A stretch of 62,756 nucleotides of DNA from Brucella rhizosphaerae (GTDB lineage Bacteria > Pseudomonadota > Alphaproteobacteria > Rhizobiales > Rhizobiaceae): contig NZ_NNRK01000013.1 of NCBI RefSeq assembly GCF_002252475.1, positions 1-62,756 of the forward strand. Direction: 5' to 3'. The notes under the pieces were generated by a model. The model was not told the origin of the DNA and did not search any database. It worked only from the letters and a program-made list of their open reading frames with translations. This document shows positions 38,064-46,695 of the stretch, piece after piece. Both the position numbers and the translations under genes were made by a program. Every line of letters begins with the position of its first letter. Within the stretch, counting starts at the first letter, position 1.

Positions 38064-39503
38064 CTAGTTAGCAAAGACACTTCCCGGATTCATTCGTCCG
38101 TTGGGATCCAACACACTACGCAATGATCGCATGAGTTCCATACGAACGGGGTCAGAACGCGTGGCAAGCTCGGAGACCAGCTTGCGCCCGATCCCATGCT
38201 CAGCAGAAAAAGTGCCGCCGAGTTCGTCAACAACGTCATGAACCTGCTTCATGACGTTAGCTGTCACGTCTGCTGGATCAGTAAATGCCGCCCATTCATC
38301 ATGTGTGAAATGTGCAATGAAATGAATATTTCCATCACCAATATGAGACACAATCAGGATCGTTGCCTGAGGATAGATTGTATGGACAGCTGCAGTAGCA
38401 CGTTTGATCATCAACGGTACGAGTGCTGGACGCACAGCAATGTCATGTGACAAGCTATGTCCATGCAGTTTATTGGCTTCCGACACCGAGTGCCTTAAGT
38501 GCCAGATGTCTTGCGCATGTGCTTCGCTTTGAGCAATGAAGGCATCTTCAACGAATCCGGCCTCAAACTGCTCTGCCAACCATTCTTCGAGAGCGACATG
38601 AAGCTCTGTCGTCGCGTCTGTACTACCCAGTTCGACAAGCAAGGACCAATCCGGTCGGCTTTCAAGCGGATGCCTCGAACGCGGTATATGTTGCAGAACC
38701 AGATCAACCTGTTCACCAGACAAAAGCTCCGCGGCCTGGACCGCAGTATCAAACCGGTCCTGCAAGCCCATCAGAATGGTTACCGCAGCATCGAGATTTG
38801 GCAAAGCAATCCAAGCATGTCCTGATGACCGCAGCACTGGCTGTAAACGCAGAGCCGCCGCCGTGATGATCCCCAGCGTGCCTTCAGCTCCGATGAAGAG
38901 GTTCTTTAAATCATACCCGGTGTTGTTTTTGCGCAATGCCTTCAAATCGTTCAATACGCGACCATCCGGCAGCACCACTTCGATGCCGCAGATCAGGTCA
39001 CGAATAGGACCGTAACGAAGAGCACTGGTTCCTCCAGCATTGGTTGATGCCAGCCCCCCGATCTGTGCGCTGCCTTCGCTGCCAAGATGCAATGGAATAC
39101 GACGATCAACGGAACCTGCGGCATCATGAGCTGCCGTCAGGGTCAATCCGGCTTCAACCACGATTACATTCGACGCTTTGTCAATTTCACGAACTGCATC
39201 CAAACGACGTAGACCCAGAACAATGGTACGTCCCAGACTTAGAGGGACTGCGCCCTGACACAATCCGGTATTGCCCCCTTGAGGAACGATCGTGCTGCCA
39301 TGCTCACTGGCAATGCGCATTACGGAAGAAACCTGTTCAGTGGTTGCTGGCAAAACAACAGCGATTGCCTGTCCGGTCTCATAGCCACGCCAGTCAGTCA
39401 GGAACGGCTCTTTATCATGAGCATCAGTCAACACATACTGGCTGCCAACGGCCTGACGAAGGTCGTGCAGGAAAGCATCATTGGAGCTGGACTTAGACAA
39501 CAT
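38064..39503 (-). CDS. FAD-linked 2-hydroxyacid dehydrogenase (GlcD-like)
   Basis: A flavoprotein of 479 residues of the GlcD/D-lactate/D-2-hydroxyglutarate dehydrogenase family. The FAD_binding_4 domain (about 40-220) has VPQGGNTGLCQG and the covalent-type nucleotide region IGGLASTNAGG. The C-terminal FAD-oxidase_C domain has HIGDGNIHF and FSAEHGIGRKL. It oxidises a D-2-hydroxyacid to the 2-oxoacid and passes electrons to a carrier. It is the last gene of an importer-aldolase-dehydrogenase cluster on the minus strand, 45 bp after the LldD-like gene. Confidence 0.88.
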   Translation of the reverse strand: MLSKSSSNDAFLHDLRQAVGSQYVLTDAHDKEPFLTDWRGYETGQAIAVVLPATTEQVSSVMRIASEHGSTIVPQGGNTGLCQGAVPLSLGRTIVLGLRRLDAVREIDKASNVIVVEAGLTLTAAHDAAGSVDRRIPLHLGSEGSAQIGGLASTNAGGTSALRYGPIRDLICGIEVVLPDGRVLNDLKALRKNNTGYDLKNLFIGAEGTLGIITAAALRLQPVLRSSGHAWIALPNLDAAVTILMGLQDRFDTAVQAAELLSGEQVDLVLQHIPRSRHPLESRPDWSLLVELGSTDATTELHVALEEWLAEQFEAGFVEDAFIAQSEAHAQDIWHLRHSVSEANKLHGHSLSHDIAVRPALVPLMIKRATAAVHTIYPQATILIVSHIGDGNIHFIAHFTHDEWAAFTDPADVTANVMKQVHDVVDELGGTFSAEHGIGRKLVSELATRSDPVRMELMRSLRSVLDPNGRMNPGSVFAN

Positions 39504-39548
39504 TTTATTACCTGTGAAATTGAAAGCTCGTCTTTTGGGAAGTGGCGG

Positions 39549-40706
39549 TCAACCAACCCATTCGGATTGGCGAAGTGCAGAAATATCCTGGGCGCCGGCA
39601 AAGCCGAGAAACAAACGCAGTTCGTCCCTTAACTGTTCAACCATACGCACAACGCCGTCTGTTCCCCCTGCTGCAAGACCATAGAGAGGCGCGCGCCCAA
39701 GAAACACGCCATCAGCACCAGCCGCCAGTAGTTTTGCTGCATCAGACCCGCGTCTCACGCCACTATCGGCAAAAAGCGTTTTGTGAGGGCCCGCAGCATC
39801 CCGTATCCTTGGCAGAACGTCCAATGGCAGAGCCGCACTATCGAGATTGCGGCCGCCATGCGCCGATACCACCACGCCATCGCAACCTAAATCGAAAACC
39901 TCAATTGCGTCAGCTGCAGACAAAACTCCTTTGATCAGAAGTTTATGCGGCCAGCGGTGACGAAGCTCTCTGACGAAATCTCTATCAAGCACAGTGTCGA
40001 GAGCGAAGCGCGGATCACGGATGGAATCTGTCACTGCTTTCGCAACGTCCCCGGGATAATGCGCATAGGACGGGAATCCTTTGCGCAATAGATATCGTCC
40101 CATGACTCCAAGTGTCCAATGCGGATGAAGCATCAAGTCCACTGCCAGCGTGGCTGAAAATTGTAGTGGCACCCCAAAACCATTGCGTCGGTTATGGATC
40201 TTTTTAGGTGATGCTGGCGTATCAACCGTCAATACCAAAGTATCAACACCACATGCTTTTGCACGCTCAAGCAGTTTCCATGTTTCTGAACGATCACGCC
40301 AGACATAGAGCTGAAACCATAAGTCGCTATTGGGAGCTCCGGCCGCAATCTGCTCAATACTGGTCGATGACTGCGTTGCCACAACAAAAGGCAGCCCGGC
40401 TGCTTTTGCTGCGCGCGCCATGAGAACTTCCCCATCATAGCGGACCATTCCTGCCAGAGCGGTAGGAGCAATCACAAACGGACAGTTGTGTGTGCTCCCA
40501 AGGTATTGTGCAGACAGATCAGGCGTGGTGACTGGACGCAGGACGTGTGGAACAACACGGCGCTTGGCGAAACCATTATGAAGCGCCGTAAGGGCGGTTT
40601 CTGCTTCGGTTCCCCGATCAATATATTCAAACAAAGCGCGGGGGAGAAAGGCCTTTGCTTGTTCCCGCGCTTCTGCAAAATCCAGAAATTCCGCCCCGCC
40701 TGTCAT
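39549..40706 (-). CDS. FMN-dependent alpha-hydroxyacid dehydrogenase (LldD/MdlB-like)
   Basis: An FMN enzyme of 385 residues. The family signature holding the catalytic His and Arg is VSAHGGRNLD; the FMN phosphate region is FADSGVRRGSDAAKLLAAGA. LFEYIDRGTEAETAL marks the N-terminus. It oxidises an L-2-hydroxyacid such as lactate, mandelate or glycolate; which one cannot be told. It starts 3 bases after the stop of the DapA-family gene, so the two are cotranscribed. Together with the GlcD-like gene it gives the cluster enzymes for both hydroxyacid stereoisomers. Confidence 0.88.
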   Translation of the reverse strand: MTGGAEFLDFAEAREQAKAFLPRALFEYIDRGTEAETALTALHNGFAKRRVVPHVLRPVTTPDLSAQYLGSTHNCPFVIAPTALAGMVRYDGEVLMARAAKAAGLPFVVATQSSTSIEQIAAGAPNSDLWFQLYVWRDRSETWKLLERAKACGVDTLVLTVDTPASPKKIHNRRNGFGVPLQFSATLAVDLMLHPHWTLGVMGRYLLRKGFPSYAHYPGDVAKAVTDSIRDPRFALDTVLDRDFVRELRHRWPHKLLIKGVLSAADAIEVFDLGCDGVVVSAHGGRNLDSAALPLDVLPRIRDAAGPHKTLFADSGVRRGSDAAKLLAAGADGVFLGRAPLYGLAAGGTDGVVRMVEQLRDELRLFLGFAGAQDISALRQSEWVG

Positions 40707-40709
40707 GGA

Positions 40710-41606
40710 CTATGCGATCCCTTCGGCGCGCAAACCTTCAACAGCCTTGAGTATTAGTGCCTGGGTTGCATCATTGGGTGTCTTCAAAGGCAAAGAGACA
40801 GGCCCCACTGGCAGGCTCAGCTGAGCCATCATTGCTTTCAACGGACCAGGATTAACTTCGTTGAACAGAGCTGCGAATGTTGGAAGGAGCTTCCGATGCA
40901 GCGCAATCCCTTCCGCATAATTCCCATCAACAAGCGTATCATGGATCTGTGTCCAGTAAGCTGGCAACATCGGAGCGCTGGCAAGAATGCCGCCCTTAGC
41001 ACCATACATGATATGGATAGCGTACATCATGTCGTCGCCGGACAACAACGCGATACGATCACCAATCGCCGCAGACAAGCGGTTGAAATAATAAGCATCG
41101 GTATTGCAAATTTTTGCACCGATGATCGTACCATCTTCACCCAGCGTCTTCAGCGTTTCGACCGTGGTTACAAAGCTGGTTCGCGCAGGAACATCATAAT
41201 AGACAAGTGGTAGATCAACAGTCTTTCGATAAGCGCGGAAATAGTCGATCACGCCCTGCTGGCTCGGAATAACGTAAAATGGGGTTACCAGCAGCAGCGC
41301 ATCAGCGCCTGCTTCTTTAAACGTATTGCCATGATCTACAGCTTCAGCCCAGCCCGGCGAGACGACGCCGGCGACAACCGGAACGCGGCCATTCACAATC
41401 CGTACCGTTTCCTGCACGACTTCGAGCCTGACAGTGGCGGAAAGCGCGGTAAATTCGCCCGTGCCACCCACAGGCGCAAGCCCCTTCGCACCGCCAGCCA
41501 GATTTGCCTCAATAAGGACTTCCAGCTTTGCAACATCGAGTTGTCCGGCTTCAGTCAGTGGTGTTGGAATTGCGGGATACATTCCATGCAGATCATAGTG
41601 CTTCAT
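40710..41606 (-). CDS. DapA-family aldolase/dehydratase
   Basis: A TIM-barrel lyase of 298 residues of the DHDPS/N-acetylneuraminate lyase family. Visible active-site parts are GGTGEF (carboxylate loop), YYDVPARTSF (catalytic Tyr), and the Schiff-base lysine in IIGAKICNTD. Family members condense or cleave pyruvate with aldehydes, or dehydrate sugar acids. The genomic place, between an ABC importer and two hydroxyacid dehydrogenases under IclR control, argues for catabolism rather than lysine synthesis. The substrate is unknown. Confidence 0.85.
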   Translation of the reverse strand: MKHYDLHGMYPAIPTPLTEAGQLDVAKLEVLIEANLAGGAKGLAPVGGTGEFTALSATVRLEVVQETVRIVNGRVPVVAGVVSPGWAEAVDHGNTFKEAGADALLLVTPFYVIPSQQGVIDYFRAYRKTVDLPLVYYDVPARTSFVTTVETLKTLGEDGTIIGAKICNTDAYYFNRLSAAIGDRIALLSGDDMMYAIHIMYGAKGGILASAPMLPAYWTQIHDTLVDGNYAEGIALHRKLLPTFAALFNEVNPGPLKAMMAQLSLPVGPVSLPLKTPNDATQALILKAVEGLRAEGIA

Positions 41607-41638
41607 TGTCGAATATCCGCTTCTGTCTGGTACTTTGA

Positions 41639-42382
41639 TTAGTGCTCAACTTTGGAAAGGAAGCTCTTCAGGCGGTCCGTTTTAGGCTGGCGCAGTACTT
41701 CTTCCGGTGCGCCTGTCTCAACAACATGCCCGGCTTCCATGAAAATGACTTTTGACGCGACATTGCGTGCGAAACTCATTTCATGCGTGACGACAATCAT
41801 TGTTGTTCCGTCAGCAGCCAACCCTTGCATGACATCAAGAACCTCACCCACCAGCTCTGGATCGAGCGCTGATGTTGGTTCGTCAAACAGCATAACTTCC
41901 GGCTCCAGCGCCAAGGCACGTGCGATAGCCACACGCTGCGCCTGACCACCAGAAATCTGATGCGGATAGAGACTGATTTTGTCAGACAGCCCAACTCGCT
42001 GAAGGAGTTTCATGGCCAGTTCTTGCGCTTGAGGCTTCGTCTTCAGCTTGTTCAGCAGTGGACCGGACATCACATTTTGCAGAACAGTCATGTGTGGGAA
42101 GAGATGGAAACCCTGAAAAACCATGCCAGTTTTGGCGCGAAATTCGGCTTTAACTCGCTCCGAGAACTTGCTCTTTGCGTGAAAATCCAGGCTGTTGCCT
42201 GCAATCTCAATAAGACCTTCCGTTGGCTGCTCGAGCAAATCAAGACAACGAAGTAATGTCGACTTACCACAGCCTGATGGCCCAATAAGAACGGCCACAT
42301 CGCCACGATCTACTGAAAGATCTATCCCCTTGAGAACTTCATGCGTACCAAATGTTTTACGCAGGCTTTTGACGTTAATCAT
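41639..42382 (-). CDS. Amino-acid-type ABC transporter ATPase (importer 2)
   Basis: A GlnQ-type ATPase of 247 residues: Walker A GPSGCGKSTLLRCL, signature ISGGQAQRVAIARALA, Walker B VMLFDEPTSALDPE, and VVTHEMSFARN. The start at 42382 follows GAGGGT, which overlaps the end region of the permease gene. It is followed by the DapA-family gene after 32 bp. The importer carries only one permease gene in this window. Confidence 0.92.
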   Translation of the reverse strand: MINVKSLRKTFGTHEVLKGIDLSVDRGDVAVLIGPSGCGKSTLLRCLDLLEQPTEGLIEIAGNSLDFHAKSKFSERVKAEFRAKTGMVFQGFHLFPHMTVLQNVMSGPLLNKLKTKPQAQELAMKLLQRVGLSDKISLYPHQISGGQAQRVAIARALALEPEVMLFDEPTSALDPELVGEVLDVMQGLAADGTTMIVVTHEMSFARNVASKVIFMEAGHVVETGAPEEVLRQPKTDRLKSFLSKVEH

Positions 42383-42392
42383 CGCATGACCC

Positions 42393-43040
42393 TCAATGTT
42401 TGATTTCGAAACGGTTCGCAATCAGCGTCACGGGAGTGAGGATCGCCAGATACAGCAATGCTGCAAACGTATAGACCTCAAGTGGTCTGTACGTTTCCAT
42501 CGTCAAACTGCCAGCCGCATACATAAGATCAGGAACCGCCACCACTGAAAGAAGCGATGTGTTCTTAAGTTGCAGAATCGTCTGACTGACAATTGGCGGG
42601 ATCATGCGTCGCGTTGCCTGTGGCAGAATGATATGTCGCATTTTCGTAAAATAGGAGAACCCCAAAACGGTCGATGCTTCCCATTGTCCGCGATCAATTG
42701 AGATCACGCCGGCCCGGAAAATTTCAGCTGCAAACGCACCCATGTAAAGTGTCAGGCCCAGTCCAGCTGCGAACCAATCTGGCAATGTGTAGCCGGTGAG
42801 CATCGGCAATGCATAGAAGAACCAGACGATCTGCACGAGTAGTGGTGTGCAGCGAAAGAGATGTATGTAGGCATTGATGACCCAGGTCAGAACAGGAATG
42901 CGGGATACTAAGGCGAGCCCTAATACGACACCGATGAGAAGACCTGCCAGCGACGTAACGAAGGCATAGGCCACCGTTACACCCATAGCATTGAGCCACA
43001 ATTTTCCGTCCAGAATAACGGACCAGTCAAATTGGTACAT
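42393..43040 (-). CDS. Amino-acid-type ABC transporter permease (importer 2)
   Basis: A HisMQ-family permease of 215 residues. The EAA loop is ASTVLGFSYFTKMRHIILPQ. The start at 43040 has GGGAG upstream; the frame extends to 43070 without better support. It is the first gene of the minus-strand cluster and is divergent from its binding protein. With no partner permease it may act as a homodimer. Confidence 0.9.
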   Translation of the reverse strand: MYQFDWSVILDGKLWLNAMGVTVAYAFVTSLAGLLIGVVLGLALVSRIPVLTWVINAYIHLFRCTPLLVQIVWFFYALPMLTGYTLPDWFAAGLGLTLYMGAFAAEIFRAGVISIDRGQWEASTVLGFSYFTKMRHIILPQATRRMIPPIVSQTILQLKNTSLLSVVAVPDLMYAAGSLTMETYRPLEVYTFAALLYLAILTPVTLIANRFEIKH

Positions 43041-43343
43041 CCGAATGCACTCCCATTTTTGCGGCCACACTGAATCCGGAACAGGCAGCCTTTTTTTCGC
43101 AGCTAGCTTGATTCGAAGTTGAAGAAAAGTAATTTCGCGTAAATAATTACTAATTAATCGTATTGTGATTAATTATAATCTATATACGATTACTTATGTT
43201 GATATGATGCTTAATTCCAATTTTAAATGATGGATTTTCGCGAAGAAATGATTTTTCGCTTGTCGTAGATATTGAGAAGATCACAAGGTGCAACCGGGCA
43301 ATTTAAAGCTCTCTATAGAAGGGCACTTGAAGGGAAAATGATA
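43041..43343. other. Divergent AT-rich control region of importer 2
   Basis: This gap contains the promoters for the minus-strand catabolic cluster and the plus-strand binding protein. A perfect inverted repeat at 43151-43175 is the main candidate operator (separate entry). A further AATCGTAT...ATACGATT pair surrounds its right half. Confidence 0.5.
43151..43175. promoter_or_regulatory. Perfect inverted repeat, candidate IclR operator
   Basis: TAATTAATC (43151-43159) and GATTAATTA (43167-43175) are exact reverse complements with a 7-bp spacer, midway between divergent promoters. An IclR gene lies just past the binding-protein gene. Confidence 0.6.
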
Positions 43344-44183
43344 ATGATGAAGACGGTTGCAGCTGCGCTTTTGGCTTGTGCAAGCATTACAATGAGTGCG
43401 CCAGCAATGGCTGAATCGGTATGGGACAAGATCGAACGTACCGGTGAAGTTGTATGCGGCGGAGTCAGAAACTATCCACCGACATCGTTTCATGTGGGTG
43501 GAGAACTCGAATATGCCGGTTACGGACCACGGGTCTGCCGCAAGATGGCCGCGGATCTGGGTACGGCCATGGGTAAAGAGCTCAAGCTGAAATGGCGTGA
43601 AGTGACATGGCAGAGCGTTGTGCTCGATTTGCAGTCTGGTCGCCTTGATATTTTTCCAGGTATGACGGCAACGGAAGAGCGCAAAAAGGCTTTGGCCATG
43701 GCTGGCCCCGTTTGGCAGATGTCGGATTGTGTCATTGGCGCCAAGGGCAAAGAGCCTATGGCGACATGGGAAGAATACAATTCGCCCAATGTTACATTCG
43801 CCATGGTCACAGGCGCAGCACAAACTGCTTTCATCAAGCAGGACATGCCAAACGCCAAGGTCATGAATCTTAAGGAAATGAGCGAGGCGATCATGGCTGT
43901 GCAGTCTGGCCGTGCTGATTACATGCTGCAGGAACTGCCGATCTGCATAAAAACTTTTGAAAGCGCACGTGGCATTTTCTCAAGCTACAAAGTGCCAGAA
44001 CCAGTCCACGGCATTCCTGTTTCAGCTGCGACCCGTAAGGATGAAGACAGCCGAGTTCAGGAATTCCTCCAGAAATGGGCAGACGAAAACCGCTCGAACC
44101 AGGCAATTGTTCCGTTACTCCTTGAAGGCTTCAAGGACGCTGGCATGGATACTTCCGCCCTGCCTGAAGGCATTCGTTTCTAA
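43344..44183 (+). CDS. Amino-acid-type ABC transporter binding protein (importer 2)
   Basis: A periplasmic SBP family 3 protein of 279 residues. The signal peptide is MKTVAAALLACASITMSAPA, cleavage near AMA. The mature protein begins ESVWDKIERTGEVVCGGVRN and has GMTATEERKKALAMAGPVWQ. The start at 43344 (or 43347) is set by GAAGGG about 9 bases upstream. It is divergent from its permease and ATPase. A hairpin follows the stop. Confidence 0.85.
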   Translation: MMKTVAAALLACASITMSAPAMAESVWDKIERTGEVVCGGVRNYPPTSFHVGGELEYAGYGPRVCRKMAADLGTAMGKELKLKWREVTWQSVVLDLQSGRLDIFPGMTATEERKKALAMAGPVWQMSDCVIGAKGKEPMATWEEYNSPNVTFAMVTGAAQTAFIKQDMPNAKVMNLKEMSEAIMAVQSGRADYMLQELPICIKTFESARGIFSSYKVPEPVHGIPVSAATRKDEDSRVQEFLQKWADENRSNQAIVPLLLEGFKDAGMDTSALPEGIRF

Positions 44184-44192
44184 AGCAACCGG

Positions 44193-44218
44193 GAAAGGTG
44201 TCGGTATCGACACCTTTC
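44193..44218 (+). terminator. Terminator hairpin after the binding-protein gene
   Basis: Perfect stem GAAAGGTGTCG (44193-44203) / CGACACCTTTC (44208-44218), loop GTAT, then TTCCTCC. Confidence 0.75.
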
Positions 44219-44354
44219 TTCCTCCTGTCTCGTGGTGTGCAGCATTCAGTTAGCAACGATCAGGAGAATCTTTAAGCTATCTGAGAATAAGTAATAATTA
44301 TTGACTAGATGATGGTATCGGGAATGCCATGTCAGAGGAGAGGTTGAGCTAATC

Positions 44355-45137
44355 ATGGCAAAGAACGATGAAGAACATGACGACCCTATGATGGTCAGAG
44401 CGGTTGAAAAAGCTTTTCGTGTTCTTGAGACATTCGACCCGGTTCATTCTCGCCAAACTCTGACGCAACTGGCTCAACGCGCCGGTATCGACCGCTCAGC
44501 GGCACAGCGTTTTGCCCATACATTGCTACATCTTGGCTATATTCAGAAAGTGCCGGGTAGCAAGACCTATGAGCTGGCGGCCAAGTCTCTTAACATGGCT
44601 TACCGCTATACACGCTCCAGTTTACTCGTGCAGAGAGCACATCCCTATTTACTCCATCTCAATCGCAGCACAGGAGAGACAATTTCCCTCACCTTGCTCG
44701 ACGACACCGACATTATCTATCTCGCACGTTATCTTTCCTCAAACACGCTTGATAATGATGTCATTGTTGGCAGCAGATTGCCGGCATATTGCTCTGCAGC
44801 CGGATTGGTATTCCTGGCTGGTCTTGATGATAGCAAAATCCACGACATTCTGGCGCGCAGCGACTTACGAGCCTATACGCCTAAAACGGTTTTTGATCCG
44901 GAGAAAATCTGGCGGCGGATATATGAAACGCGTCAGCGCGGTTTCGCTATCGCAGAAGAGCAGGTCTATACCAACGATATTGCATTGGCTGCGCCAATTT
45001 ACTTGCCGGATGGGCATACAACCGCTGCCGCCGTCCTTGCCGCATCAAACCTGCGCTACAACGAAGACACTTTGATAAGGCAATTTGTTCCTATGATGAT
45101 TTCAGCGACGCGCTCGGTTACGCAAATTTTGACGTAA
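44355..45137 (+). CDS. IclR-family transcriptional regulator
   Basis: A regulator of 260 residues. The winged helix-turn-helix lies at about 12-75 (LTQLAQRAGIDRSAAQRFAH). The effector-binding domain spans about 90-255 and includes GSRLPAYCSAAGLVFLAGLD and RGFAIAEEQVYTNDIALAAP. These are typical of PcaR/KdgR-type IclR proteins. It follows the binding-protein gene with its own upstream gap and likely controls the hydroxyacid cluster via the palindrome at 43151. The effector is unknown. Confidence 0.9.
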   Translation: MAKNDEEHDDPMMVRAVEKAFRVLETFDPVHSRQTLTQLAQRAGIDRSAAQRFAHTLLHLGYIQKVPGSKTYELAAKSLNMAYRYTRSSLLVQRAHPYLLHLNRSTGETISLTLLDDTDIIYLARYLSSNTLDNDVIVGSRLPAYCSAAGLVFLAGLDDSKIHDILARSDLRAYTPKTVFDPEKIWRRIYETRQRGFAIAEEQVYTNDIALAAPIYLPDGHTTAAAVLAASNLRYNEDTLIRQFVPMMISATRSVTQILT

Positions 45138-45151
45138 GCGTCTAATGAACA

Positions 45152-46315
45152 CTATGAAGACGCAGTTTCAACACGGTTCTTTCCGTGTGATTTCGCTTCA
45201 TAAAGTGCCATGTCGGCTTTACGCAGAATGCTGTCGAATGATGACGATGAATTTTTCTGCTTAGCCACACCGATCGATACAGTCACTTTTATTTCGACAT
45301 TACCGATGAAAAACACATCTTTTTCAATTTTCTTTCGGATCGCTTCTGTCGCTGTTATGGCCAGCTGACTGTTGGCTTCACCGAAAATTATCACGAACTC
45401 TTCCCCGCCAGAGCGCGCGACGAAATCTCCGTTCTCCATTGACGCCTGTAAGCGAAAGGCAACATGTTTGAGAACCCTGTCGCCAACATCATGGCCATGG
45501 CTGTCGTTGATCAGCTTAAAATTATCGATATCAAGGACCGCCACCGCGTGATGAACTTCACACGCGCTGGTGGCTTCAAATCTGTCGGCACCGACTTCAT
45601 TCAAAGTTCTGCGATTGGGCAGTCCAGTTAAATAATCCTTGGAGGCGGCCCGCTCCCATCGGCGCCTTATCTGGTCGGTGCACATCAATATAAAGGCGGT
45701 TGTTCCAATGATGGGAAGAACGGCAAGGAACAGCGGCGTGACCGCGTTCATCCAGTTGGTATTGTCTGCAATGTCCAAGGCAGCACTGGGACTGATGCCC
45801 ACGTAAAAAAGTGCACGGGCGGCGGTAGCGCTCAGAGCGGCAATGTATAGAGATAGCAACATCACACGGCTGCGCGATCCATCGCTATAACGCCGGTTGG
45901 CGAGGATACGAATACTGGCTGCCATCAACCAAATCCATACAATGGAGACGATAACAATACGCGCCAGTGTATTGGGCATAACAATCACAAAATACGTGAA
46001 AGGTATCATTGCGAGGATGGAAACCACCCAGGGGAACAGAATGCTTTTCAGGTTATGAAACTGTCTTATCGCCGTATAATACAGGCACAGACCCGCGAAG
46101 AGGCAGGCGTTTGCTATGGTTACCGTCACGGCGGGCGGCGCAATTTTACTGGCCGCAAAAATAGCGCACCCGAACGCGACGAGCAAAGTCGCCCACATCC
46201 AGTTCATTGCAGCAGGTCGCAGTGACACCGGAAAATCGCGATTGATGGCGCTCAGCATAGCGCCGTTGGCAAGGATAATCAAAGTGACGGTTAGAAAAAC
46301 CGATTTGGCGTCCAC
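45152..46315 (-). CDS. Membrane-anchored diguanylate cyclase (GGDEF)
   Basis: A protein of 387 residues. The N-terminal ~215 residues form six or seven hydrophobic segments (MASE-like sensor). The C-terminal GGDEF domain starts DYLTGLPNRRTLNEVG and has an intact active site ARSGGEEFVIIFG near residue 300. The inhibitory I-site position reads ENGD rather than RxxD, so product feedback may be lost. The start codon GTG at 46315 has GGGAG very close to it, so the true start could be slightly internal. Single gene, convergent with iclR. Confidence 0.85.
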   Translation of the reverse strand: MDAKSVFLTVTLIILANGAMLSAINRDFPVSLRPAAMNWMWATLLVAFGCAIFAASKIAPPAVTVTIANACLFAGLCLYYTAIRQFHNLKSILFPWVVSILAMIPFTYFVIVMPNTLARIVIVSIVWIWLMAASIRILANRRYSDGSRSRVMLLSLYIAALSATAARALFYVGISPSAALDIADNTNWMNAVTPLFLAVLPIIGTTAFILMCTDQIRRRWERAASKDYLTGLPNRRTLNEVGADRFEATSACEVHHAVAVLDIDNFKLINDSHGHDVGDRVLKHVAFRLQASMENGDFVARSGGEEFVIIFGEANSQLAITATEAIRKKIEKDVFFIGNVEIKVTVSIGVAKQKNSSSSFDSILRKADMALYEAKSHGKNRVETASS

Positions 46316-46695
46316 CTCTCCCTACCCCCAATCAATTCGATCTGCCTATACTCAATGCAGTCAGCTTAAGAATTCTCTCAACACGTCGAAAGTGTGATCA
46401 CCATGATATGTTGTTTCGCCTGCACACACTGCGTCATATGAACTGCCACCCGAACCTCCAAACGAATGCACCTCTTCAAACCAATTGGAACTTCATAGTT
46501 CGATGATCAATGTATCTCAAAATATATTAGCGCGCTGATATTCAGCAAAGGTTCATAAACTTTCAGCTAACGATTTCGTGATGTCGCCGAACTTTGCTCT
46601 AAATCGACCAATAATGATGACGACACAAAAAGCCATATTTGATCGGGCTTGATGAAATAAGGCGTGTGCAATTTCTGCCTTCAAGGAGAGGGATA
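46316..46695. other. Gene-free gap between GGDEF gene and OmpA-like gene
   Basis: This gap must contain two divergent promoters. I see no clear palindrome, repeat or small gene in it. Confidence 0.4.
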
